Shown in pieces: positions 42,937 through 49,127 of a DNA stretch of 52,686 nucleotides. How positions within the stretch are numbered: position 1 is the stretch's first letter; each line of letters starts with the position of its first letter. Made by a program: the position numbers and the translations under genes. Under the pieces are notes generated by a model that had not been told where the DNA came from, did not search any database, and was given only the letters and a program-made list of their open reading frames with translations. This DNA comes from CAYJLW01 sp964370965. Lineage in GTDB: Bacteria > Actinomycetota > Acidimicrobiia > UBA2766. The stretch is taken from contig CAYJLW010000022.1 of assembly GCA_964370965.1 (NCBI GenBank), positions 1 to 52,686 on the forward strand, given 5' to 3'.

Positions 42937-44397
42937 TCAGTACGGGTACCACCAGTCCTTGCGCTCGACCCTGGGGTCGATGTGTACGTGCTTGGTCTCG
43001 CGGAACTCCTCGAGGCCCTCGGGCCCGAGTTCCCGGCCCCGCCCGGAGAGGCCGCAGCCGCCGAAGGGGCCGGCGTCGTTGTCGGTGAGGGGGTCGTTGA
43101 ACCAGACGGTGCCCGCCTGCAACTCCCGCATGCAGTAGAGGATGGTGTCGAGGTCCTTCGTGTAGACGTTGGCGCCGAGGCCGTAACGGCTGGAGTTCGC
43201 CGCCGCCACCGCCTCGGCCACGCTCGCCACCTTGGTCACGGGCGCCACGGGCCCGAACGTCTCGGCCACCATGAGGTCGCAGGCCGGGTCGGGGTCGACG
43301 AGGACTGTGGGGGCGTAGAAGTAGCCCTGGTCGCGTGCGGTGCGGTCGCCGCCGGCGACGACACGGGCCCCGGCGGCCACGGCAGTGGCCACCTGGGCCT
43401 CCACCCGCCCCCGGGCGCCGGCGTCTATGAGGGGCCCCATGTCGGTGTCCGGATGCAGGCCCGGGCCCACGCGTACCCGGCGGGCGGCGTCCGCCAGGGC
43501 CTCCACGAACTCGTCGTGGACGGAGTCGAGGACGTAGAAGCGCTCCGCCGACGTGCACACCTGGCCGGTGTTCAGGAACGCCGCCCAGGCCGCTCCCTCG
43601 GCGGCGACACCGACGTCGACGTCAGGGCAGACGATGAAGGCGTCCTTGCCGCCGAGCTCGAGGTGGACGCGCTTCATGTCGTCGGCGGCGAGGCGGGCGA
43701 TGTCCTGGCCCACCTTCGTGGAGCCGGTGAAGGCCACCCCGGTGACATCGGGGTGGGCGACGAGGGCGTGGCCGGCGTCCCCGGCCCCCACGACCACGTT
43801 GCACACCCCGCCCGGGAGGACGTCCGCAAGGCAGAGCCGGGCGAAGGCGACCGTGGACAGGGGGGTCTTCTCCGAGGGCTTCGCCACGACCGTGTTGCCG
43901 GCGGCGAGCGCCGGGGCCACCTTCCACGCCAAGAGGAGCAGCGGGTAGTTCCACGGCACGATGCAGGCCACGACGCCGAGGGGTTCCTTGAGGACGACGG
44001 CGAACTGGTGGGGCTCCACCGGGGGCAGGACCCGCCCCTCCTCGTTGCGGCCCAGCTCGGCGTAGTAGTCGAAGCAGGCGGCGCTCCAGCCCATCTCGTC
44101 GGTGTTCTCGACGAGGGGCTTGCCGCCCTCCAGGGTCATGAGGCGGGCGATCTCCCCGGCGTGCTCCCGGATGCGGGAGGCGACGGCGTGGAGCATCTCG
44201 GCCCGCTCGGCGGCACCTGTCGCCCGCCACCAGTCACGTTGGGCACGCCGGGCTGCGACGACGGCGGCATCGACGTCGGCGGCGTCCGCCTGCGGGCCTT
44301 CGGCGAGGACCTCCTCGGTGGCCGGGTCGACCACGGTGAGGGGCGCCCCCCCGCCGGTCACGGCGTCACCGTCGATGCGACAGACGATCTCCTCCAT
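42937..44397 (-). CDS. NAD(P)-dependent aldehyde dehydrogenase
   Basis: 486 residues. Catalytic residues are in place: Asn150 (PWNYP), Glu247 (LELGGKD) and Cys281 (NTGQVCTSAER), plus FTGSTKVG for the cofactor and ETFGPVAPV. It oxidises an aldehyde to the acid; the sequence resembles betaine/aminobutyraldehyde dehydrogenase branches, but substrate is uncertain. The minus-strand TATCGT box (44410-44405) ends seven bases before the ATG, suggesting a leaderless message. Confidence 0.93.
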   Translation of the reverse strand: MEEIVCRIDGDAVTGGGAPLTVVDPATEEVLAEGPQADAADVDAAVVAARRAQRDWWRATGAAERAEMLHAVASRIREHAGEIARLMTLEGGKPLVENTDEMGWSAACFDYYAELGRNEEGRVLPPVEPHQFAVVLKEPLGVVACIVPWNYPLLLLAWKVAPALAAGNTVVAKPSEKTPLSTVAFARLCLADVLPGGVCNVVVGAGDAGHALVAHPDVTGVAFTGSTKVGQDIARLAADDMKRVHLELGGKDAFIVCPDVDVGVAAEGAAWAAFLNTGQVCTSAERFYVLDSVHDEFVEALADAARRVRVGPGLHPDTDMGPLIDAGARGRVEAQVATAVAAGARVVAGGDRTARDQGYFYAPTVLVDPDPACDLMVAETFGPVAPVTKVASVAEAVAAANSSRYGLGANVYTKDLDTILYCMRELQAGTVWFNDPLTDNDAGPFGGCGLSGRGRELGPEGLEEFRETKHVHIDPRVERKDWWYPY

Positions 44398-44404
44398 CCG
44401 GGGG

Positions 44405-44410
44405 ACGATA
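44405..44410 (-). promoter_or_regulatory. -10 element of the aldehyde dehydrogenase gene
   Basis: Minus-strand TATCGT ends seven bases before ATG 44397. Confidence 0.4.
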
Positions 44411-44520
44411 GCGACGCCGTCCCCATCCCCCGGCCGTCGGGTGCCACCGGGCGCGCGGATGGCGCACGCCGCGCGGTGGCGGGCGGGAGCGGGGCACGGG
44501 AGAAGTGATGCCGCGAGCTC

Positions 44521-44566
44521 AAAGTGAAGCCGTTCTCCCGGTAATCCGGGAGAACGGCATCACTTT
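44521..44566 (+). repeat. Dispersed hairpin repeat, copy 2
   Basis: Arms 44521-44541 and 44546-44566 pair over 20 of 21 positions around TAAT (AAAGTGAAGCCGTTCTCCCG and partner). It is in opposite orientation to copy 1 at 34396-34440. It lies between two divergent genes, so it is not a simple terminator. A partial arm, AAGTGATGCCG, sits just upstream (44505-44515). Confidence 0.75.
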
Positions 44567-44677
44567 GGCCGAGTCTCGCGAGGGGCCGGCCGGCCCGGTG
44601 GAGCCGCGTGGGTGCGGCCCCGGGGTGCCCGGTACCCGAGAAGCGCGCCTCCCGTGAGCGACCCCGGGGCGTGTGGG

Positions 44678-44683
44678 TACCCT
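44678..44683 (+). promoter_or_regulatory. -10 element of the clpS operon
   Basis: TACCCT ends seven bases before GTG 44691; leaderless arrangement. Confidence 0.4.
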
Positions 44684-44690
44684 CAGAGGC

Positions 44691-44993
44691 GTGACCGAGA
44701 CGATCACCGCCGATCCCGAGGTCGTCCACGAGGAGATCTCTGCGGACGTCGCCATGCCCGACGTCCCCTGGGTGGTCATCGTCTGGAACGACCCCGTCAA
44801 CCTCATGTCCTACGTCACGTACGTGCTCCAGAAGCTCTTCGGCTACCCCCGGGACAAGGCCACCAAGCTCATGCTCGACGTCCACCAGAAGGGCAAGGCG
44901 GTCGTCTCCAACGGCACCCGGGAGAAAGCCGAGCTCGACGTCTCCCGCCTCCACGCCCACGGCCTCTGGGCCACGATGCAGAAGGACCGCTGA
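44691..44993 (+). CDS. clpS: ClpS, adaptor of the Clp protease
   Basis: 100 residues from GTG 44691. WVVIVWNDPVNLMSYVTYVL is the ClpS binding-pocket signature (NDP-x-N), followed by FGYPRDKATKLMLDVHQKGK. It delivers N-end-rule substrates to ClpA/ClpC. It is 16 bases from the DUF2017 gene, the usual actinobacterial neighbour. Confidence 0.94.
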   Translation: MTETITADPEVVHEEISADVAMPDVPWVVIVWNDPVNLMSYVTYVLQKLFGYPRDKATKLMLDVHQKGKAVVSNGTREKAELDVSRLHAHGLWATMQKDR

Positions 44994-45009
44994 GGCGTCC
45001 GCCTCGCCC

Positions 45010-45510
45010 ATGATCATGCGCCGGCCGATCCGCGCCGCCGGGGACGGCAAGGTGGAGATCCGCCTCGACACCCACGAGGTCGGCCTCCTCGATCACCTCC
45101 TCGGAGAGCTCCGCGTGATCATCGAGGACCCCGACGCCGCCGGCCCTGACGCCGCCCGCCGTCTCGAACCCGCCGCCCACCCCGACGACCCGCTCGCCGA
45201 GGACGACTTCCGGGCCCTCGCCGGGACGTCCCTCAGGGACGACCGTCGCCGGGCCGCCGCCGCCTTTGCCGCCACCCTGGAGCGGGGCCGGGACCGCAGC
45301 GGCGGCTGCCGGGTGACCCTGTCCCCGGAGGAGGTCGAGGCGTGGCTCACCTCCGTGAACCACCTCCGCCTCGCCCTCGGGTCCGTCCTCGGTGTCACCG
45401 AGGACATGGCCGTCGAGGAGGTCCCCGAAGACGACCCCCGCCGCCCCCAGCTCGCCGTCTACCACTGGCTCACGTGGCTCCTCGACGGCGTTGTGGAAGT
45501 GCTCATGTAG
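45010..45510 (+). CDS. DUF2017 family protein
   Basis: 166 residues. LDTHEVGLLDHLLGELRVII, ALRDDRR-type middle and VTLSPEEVEAWLTSVNHLRLALGSVLGV fit DUF2017, found downstream of clpS in most actinobacteria; function unknown. In many relatives a JAMM-domain gene follows; here decayed toxin sequence begins within about 90 bases. Confidence 0.85.
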   Translation: MIMRRPIRAAGDGKVEIRLDTHEVGLLDHLLGELRVIIEDPDAAGPDAARRLEPAAHPDDPLAEDDFRALAGTSLRDDRRRAAAAFAATLERGRDRSGGCRVTLSPEEVEAWLTSVNHLRLALGSVLGVTEDMAVEEVPEDDPRRPQLAVYHWLTWLLDGVVEVLM

Positions 45511-45596
45511 GGATCGCGGACCCTGTTGTGTCGAGCTCCTCGGGTCGGTGATGGCACGGCCGTCACAGACCGGGCCGGGCACGTGTCCCCCCGCAC

Positions 45597-46019
45597 GTAG
45601 CTACGTATGTCGATGCGTCATCGGCGTTGAAGCTGGTGATCGAGGAGACGGGATCCGATCGAGCGGCACTTGTCTGGGACGCGTCGGTCGTCCTCGCGCC
45701 AGTCGCCCTGATCGTGGTCGAAGGACGCTCCGCGCTGGCAGCGGCCCGGCGCAACGTACGCCTCAGCGCCGCCCAGCACCGCACGGCCAAAGGCGCGTTC
45801 GGCGCGCTCACCGACGGGCTCGCCATCGTCGAGGCCTCCGGGGACCTGATCGCATTGGCGGCGAACCTCGCAGAGCAGGAAACGCTGCGGGGATACGGCG
45901 CAGTCCACTTTGCCACAGCACTCACGGTCGAGGCCACGGTGCTCACGAACGCCGAAGCCGATCTGTGCGAGGCAGCACAGCGCCTGGGACTCCACGTCGC
46001 CAACCCGCTCGACCCCTGA
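45597..46019 (+). pseudogene. Decayed PIN-domain (VapC-like) toxin
   Basis: The frame from 45597 reads VATYVDASSALKLVIEE and ends VANPLDP, collinear with the intact toxin at 46516-46938 (ITYVDTSSLLKLLVDE, LANPLDQ). At the position of the partner's GTG start it has GTA, and the third catalytic Asp (RGYDAVH in the partner) is Gly (RGYGAVH). No antitoxin gene precedes it. A TTG at 45627 could start a shorter product, but the first catalytic Asp would then be lost. The similarity over the full length marks a tandem duplication. Confidence 0.75.
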
Positions 46020-46057
46020 GCCGTGTGGCCCGGCCTCGATCGTGCCTCGGCGGGAAG

Positions 46058-46190
46058 GTCCGCTCCAACGCCTCGATGGGGGTATTCGGCGTGTTGGTCA
46101 TCGCGGTGTGAGTTCCCGACTGGCCGGGCCTCGGCTCAACTGAGCGGTAGTCAACTTGATCTGTATTCGTCATACCCGTGTGGACCACAA
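46058..46190 (-). pseudogene. hyuB 3'-region fragment A
   Basis: The minus strand encodes VHTGMTNTDQ, RPGQSGTHTAMTNT and NTPIEALERTF, matching residues 409 to about 452 of the intact HyuB at 49128-50801 including its internal duplication. No start or stop belongs to it. It lies between the decayed PIN gene and the Phd-PIN module. Confidence 0.8.
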
Positions 46191-46220
46191 CTACCGACGC
46201 TCACAACAGCAGGGAAGAAT

Positions 46221-46251
46221 GTAGCTATACTCTTCGCTTTATGATAGCTAC
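46221..46251 (+). promoter_or_regulatory. Promoter/operator of the Phd-PIN module
   Basis: TATACT (46226-46231) ends nine bases before ATG 46241. GTAGCTAT (46221-46228) and ATAGCTAC (46244-46251) form a perfect dyad spanning the -10 and the start codon, fitting autorepression by the antitoxin. Confidence 0.6.
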
Positions 46252-46519
46252 ATCTCACGTCGAGGTCGGCGTGCGTGACTTGAAGAACAACCTCAGCAGG
46301 TACCTGGACCGCGTCCAAGACGGCGAGGAGGTCATCGTCACCGAACATGGGCGGCCGGTGGCTCGGCTCTCCGCGATTGACCACCCCAGCGACCGACTTG
46401 CCGCGCTCATCGCGTCGGGAGCCGTCCGCCCCCCGAAGAGCCAGGCACGACACCGCCCCGCTCGACGCATCAAGGCGAAAGGTTCGGTGAGCGACCTCGT
46501 CGCTGAACAACGACGGTGA
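46241..46519 (+). CDS. Phd/YefM-type antitoxin
   Basis: 92 residues from ATG 46241. VEVGVRDLKNNLSRYLDRVQ and EEVIVTEHGRPVARLSAI are classic Phd/YefM DNA-binding sequence; the basic C-terminus (HRPARRIKAKGSVSDLVAE) would wrap the toxin. The stop overlaps the toxin GTG (GTGA). Confidence 0.92.
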   Translation: MIATSHVEVGVRDLKNNLSRYLDRVQDGEEVIVTEHGRPVARLSAIDHPSDRLAALIASGAVRPPKSQARHRPARRIKAKGSVSDLVAEQRR

Positions 46520-46938
46520 TCACCTACGTCGACACGTCCTCGCTCCTCAAGCTCCTCGTCGACGAGGACGGATCCGAGCGGGCCGAACTGATCTGGGATA
46601 CCGCTGATGCGCTGGCATCGGTAGCCCTGATCGTGGTCGAAGGACGCTCCGCACTCGTCGCCGCACAGCGCAGCGGGCGCCTCGGCGCCACCCAGCACCG
46701 GCGGGCAAGAGACGAGTTCGCCAACCTCGTCGACGAACTCACCATCGTGGAGGTCACCGAGGCCCTCCTCGCGCAAGCGGCCGACCTTGCCGAAGAGGAG
46801 AGCCTGCGCGGCTACGACGCCGTCCACCTGGCAGCGGCCCTCACGGTCGAGGCAACGGTGCTGTGCAGCGCTGACACCGATCTGTGCAGCGCGGCCGGGC
46901 GGCGCGGACTCCACCTGGCAAACCCTCTGGATCAGTAG
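46516..46938 (+). CDS. PIN-domain (VapC-like) ribonuclease toxin
   Basis: 140 residues from GTG 46516. Metal-binding acids are intact: Asp6 (YVDTS), Glu42 (VVEGRSAL), Asp101 (RGYDAVH) and Asp120/Asp122 (SADTDL). It should cleave RNA, often tRNA or rRNA, unless bound by the co-encoded Phd-type protein. Paralogue of the decayed frame at 45597. Confidence 0.92.
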   Translation: MITYVDTSSLLKLLVDEDGSERAELIWDTADALASVALIVVEGRSALVAAQRSGRLGATQHRRARDEFANLVDELTIVEVTEALLAQAADLAEEESLRGYDAVHLAAALTVEATVLCSADTDLCSAAGRRGLHLANPLDQ

Positions 46939-46979
46939 CCGGCGCGAGTAGGCGCCCGTCGATGTCAATCTGGAACGGC

Positions 46980-47335
46980 CAACACGCCCCATCCGCCGCC
47001 GCCCGGCGTCATAGTCCGCAGGATGTCACCGGCCCTCAACTGGATCGTGCACTCTTCGGGCAGGCGCTCCGCGAGGGCCTCGTCGCTGCCGGGCAGCAGC
47101 CAGTTCTCACCCGCCGCCCCGGGCTCCCCGTCGGCGAGCCCCCTCCGGCCGTGAGACCCGCCGCTCGGTGATGAGGCTCACCGTGACATCCTCCGGCACG
47201 AGCAGGTCGCGCTCGATGCCGTCACCTCCCCGAGCCAGACCCGCACCTCCGCTCCCCGCCCGGATCCGGCAGCGCAAAACCCGCATCGGATACGACCGTT
47301 CCAGCGCCTACACAGGCGTATCCCGGGTATTCGTC
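46980..47335 (-). pseudogene. hyuB 3'-region fragment B
   Basis: Minus strand reads TNTRDTPV, stop, ALERSYPMRVL, GSGGAGLARGGDGIERDL, EDVTVSLITERRVSRP and then, with frameshifts, the rest of the HyuB C-terminus. It corresponds to intact HyuB from the second MTNT to the stop. It ends sharply at GTATTCGTCA (47326-47335), 24 bases before the next toxin's stop. Confidence 0.85.
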
Positions 47336-47359
47336 AACAGGCTCCACGCACTGCGCCGG

Positions 47360-47743
47360 TCAGCGACGAACGACCGTGACCGTGCATCGGGGCCCCGGAG
47401 CGCGAGCGAGACGGCCATCTGCGGTCACGAGCGGCACCTCGAGCGCCTCCGCCACCGCGACGTAGGTGGCGTCGTGGGCGCTGAGGTTGTCGCGCAGCTC
47501 CCAGATCCTGCTGAGCAGGCCTCTGACCCCCACGCGCTCGATCCCGAGGTGTCCCCAGGTCCCGATGGCCAGCGACGCATCCGCCGGCTCGACGTCGCCG
47601 CGGAGGACCTGGGAACGAAGCGCGTGCGCCACCTCGGAGTCGGCCAGGTGCGGACAGGCGATCGAGGCCTCGCTGAGCAGTGCCCTGGCCTCGCCGTCGT
47701 TGAGCAGCCCGAGCACTGCCGCCGAGGCGTCGATCACGATCAC
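47360..47743 (-). CDS. PIN-domain (VapC-like) toxin, FitB type
   Basis: 127 residues. MIVIDASAAVLGLL gives the first Asp; the others are in DSEVAHAL (Glu), LSAHDATYVAVAEAL (Asp) and LVTADGRLA (Asp). Start overlaps the antitoxin stop. Distinct in sequence from the other toxins of the island. Confidence 0.9.
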   Translation of the reverse strand: MIVIDASAAVLGLLNDGEARALLSEASIACPHLADSEVAHALRSQVLRGDVEPADASLAIGTWGHLGIERVGVRGLLSRIWELRDNLSAHDATYVAVAEALEVPLVTADGRLARAPGPRCTVTVVRR

Positions 47744-47961
47744 CGTTCGGCGCGCCCGTCCTCGACGTCGCCCACGATGGCTGCCGCGTCCACACCCAGG
47801 TCGGGAAGGTCCGCGAGCAGGGCGGGGTTGTCCGCCCGCCGAGCGATGATCGCCAGCTCCCGGGTGGCGAACGCCGAGACCGACAGCCCCTCACGGACAG
47901 CCAGCCGTTCGAGCCCCTCGCCGACCTCGTCCGGAACGTTCCGAAGGTACAGTGTCCTCAT
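47740..47961 (-). CDS. FitA-like ribbon-helix-helix antitoxin
   Basis: 73 residues from ATG 47961; a longer frame from 48030 runs over the operator and is rejected. MRTLYLRNVPDEVGEGLERL and REGLSVSAFATREL are typical FitA/VapB RHH sequence. Confidence 0.88.
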   Translation of the reverse strand: MRTLYLRNVPDEVGEGLERLAVREGLSVSAFATRELAIIARRADNPALLADLPDLGVDAAAIVGDVEDGRAER

Positions 47962-47969
47962 GTCGTGGA

Positions 47970-47988
47970 ATGCTAGCATCACTGATGC
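47970..47988 (-). promoter_or_regulatory. Operator/-10 of the FitA-like module
   Basis: Two overlapping palindromes, ATGCTAGCAT (47970-47979) and GCATCA-C-TGATGC (47976-47988), sit just upstream of ATG 47961. The minus-strand -10 TAGCAT lies inside the first, eight bases before the ATG. Confidence 0.55.
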
Positions 47989-48018
47989 AGATTGCGACAG
48001 CCGCCGATGTGCCGTGCG

Positions 48019-48091
48019 GGTGTGGACCACGCAGCCAGGCTCGACAGCGCCCGCTCCAGCGCTTCAATCGGCGTGTTCTTCGTATTCGTCA
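48019..48091 (-). pseudogene. hyuB 3'-region fragment C
   Basis: Minus strand reads TNTKNTPIEALERAL (48090 to about 48046). It ends at GTATTCGTCA (48082-48091), 25 bases before the next toxin stop. GGTGTGGACCAC (48019-48030), the VHT codons seen in fragment A, marks the other edge. Confidence 0.75.
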
Positions 48092-48116
48092 CATAACCGA
48101 ACACTCTGCACTCCGG

Positions 48117-48524
48117 TCACCGATCGAGATCGGCGATTCGAACGCGCTGTGCCGCGGATGCAAGGCGTCTCAGGTCGTCGGTGTCGCACGTGGCAATGAC
48201 CGCCCCTCCGCGCAGGTCCGCGTCGGCCACGAGGAAGGCATCGATCGCCATCTCCGACCCGGCGCCGACCGTTCCGAGTAGCTGCCCGGCTCGCACGCCC
48301 GTGCGACTGTCGACAGCGTGGACCTCGACCCGCTCACGTCGCAGACCGGCGAACACGCCGGCATCAGCCGGTCGACCGCGGACCACCTCGGCGAGGACAG
48401 CCGCGACCGTTGCGATCGGCAGGTCCCGCGATCGCATCTCCATCACGAGTGCTCGGACCCGATCCCGGCGGAGGTCCGGCCCGTGGGCAACCGACGAGAT
48501 GGCCTCGCTGTCGAGCAGGAGCAC
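48117..48524 (-). CDS. PIN-domain (VapC-like) toxin
   Basis: 135 residues from GTG 48524. MLLLDSEAISSVA, VLAEVVRG, EMAIDAFLVADAD and ATCDTDDLRRL place the four acids of the PIN active site. Immediately follows its antitoxin gene with no gap. Confidence 0.88.
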   Translation of the reverse strand: MLLLDSEAISSVAHGPDLRRDRVRALVMEMRSRDLPIATVAAVLAEVVRGRPADAGVFAGLRRERVEVHAVDSRTGVRAGQLLGTVGAGSEMAIDAFLVADADLRGGAVIATCDTDDLRRLASAAQRVRIADLDR

Positions 48525-48791
48525 TCAACCGGCCTTCGCTGATCGGTCACCGGTGGATGCCCAGTCGTCCACGATGCGCGCGGCCCACTCGAGCGTCTCC
48601 GGGTCGACCGGGCCATGCTCGGCCTCGAGTTCGGCGAGCCACCCGTCGACAGCTCGGAGGTGCCGGAGCCGGGACAGATAGGCACCCACCGCTTGGTCGA
48701 CCGTCGACGACAAACTCCGCGCATCGACGAGCGAGCGGAGCTCTTCGAGTTGCTCGGTGTCGAGTGTGAGCGTCACCTTCTCCTTCGGCAT
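48525..48791 (-). CDS. VapB-like antitoxin
   Basis: 88 residues. KVTLTLDTEQLEELRSLVDA is a ribbon-helix-helix opening, followed by TVDQAVGAYLSRLRHL and an acidic tail (DGWLAELEAEHGPVDPETL) typical of toxin-binding ends. Different from both other antitoxins here. Confidence 0.85.
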   Translation of the reverse strand: MPKEKVTLTLDTEQLEELRSLVDARSLSSTVDQAVGAYLSRLRHLRAVDGWLAELEAEHGPVDPETLEWAARIVDDWASTGDRSAKAG

Positions 48792-49127
48792 GGCCGTATG
48801 GTAGTACGTTCACACGTTTACTGCGACCGCCCGGCTCCGACCCTGATCGGCTTCCGTTCCGTCACGTCATGGAATCTCCCCATCCGCTGGGAGAGCCTCG
48901 GCGAGCTCGTCGTCGAGGGACACGTTCGACGCGTAGATCAGCCTCGCCATGACACGCTCTTGCATCACCGTCAACAGACTCGACGCCCTCGTCCAACCCT
49001 TGCAGCCGCGGACCTTCACCTCCTTCAGCCGAGACAAGATGCCGGCCAAGGAGGCCACTCGACCCTTACCCGCAGGGTACGACGGGGGTGCGACCGTAAC
49101 CCAGGCGAGCCACGCAACCGACCCGGA
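48792..49127. other. Region between the last antitoxin gene and hyuB
   Basis: 336 bases without an intact gene. The first 40 bases hold the antitoxin promoter (minus-strand TACTACCAT before ATG 48791). The middle holds the gene remnant at 48867-48950. The part next to hyuB shows nothing recognisable. Confidence 0.6.
48867..48950 (-). pseudogene. Remnant of a dihydrofolate reductase-like (RibD C-domain) gene start
   Basis: The minus strand from ATG 48950 reads MARLIYASNVSLDD and then leaves the family pattern, ending ALPADGEIP. The opening resembles the N-terminus of dihydrofolate-reductase-family proteins (LIYxxxVSLDG). Only about 14 residues match, so this is tentative. Confidence 0.35.
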
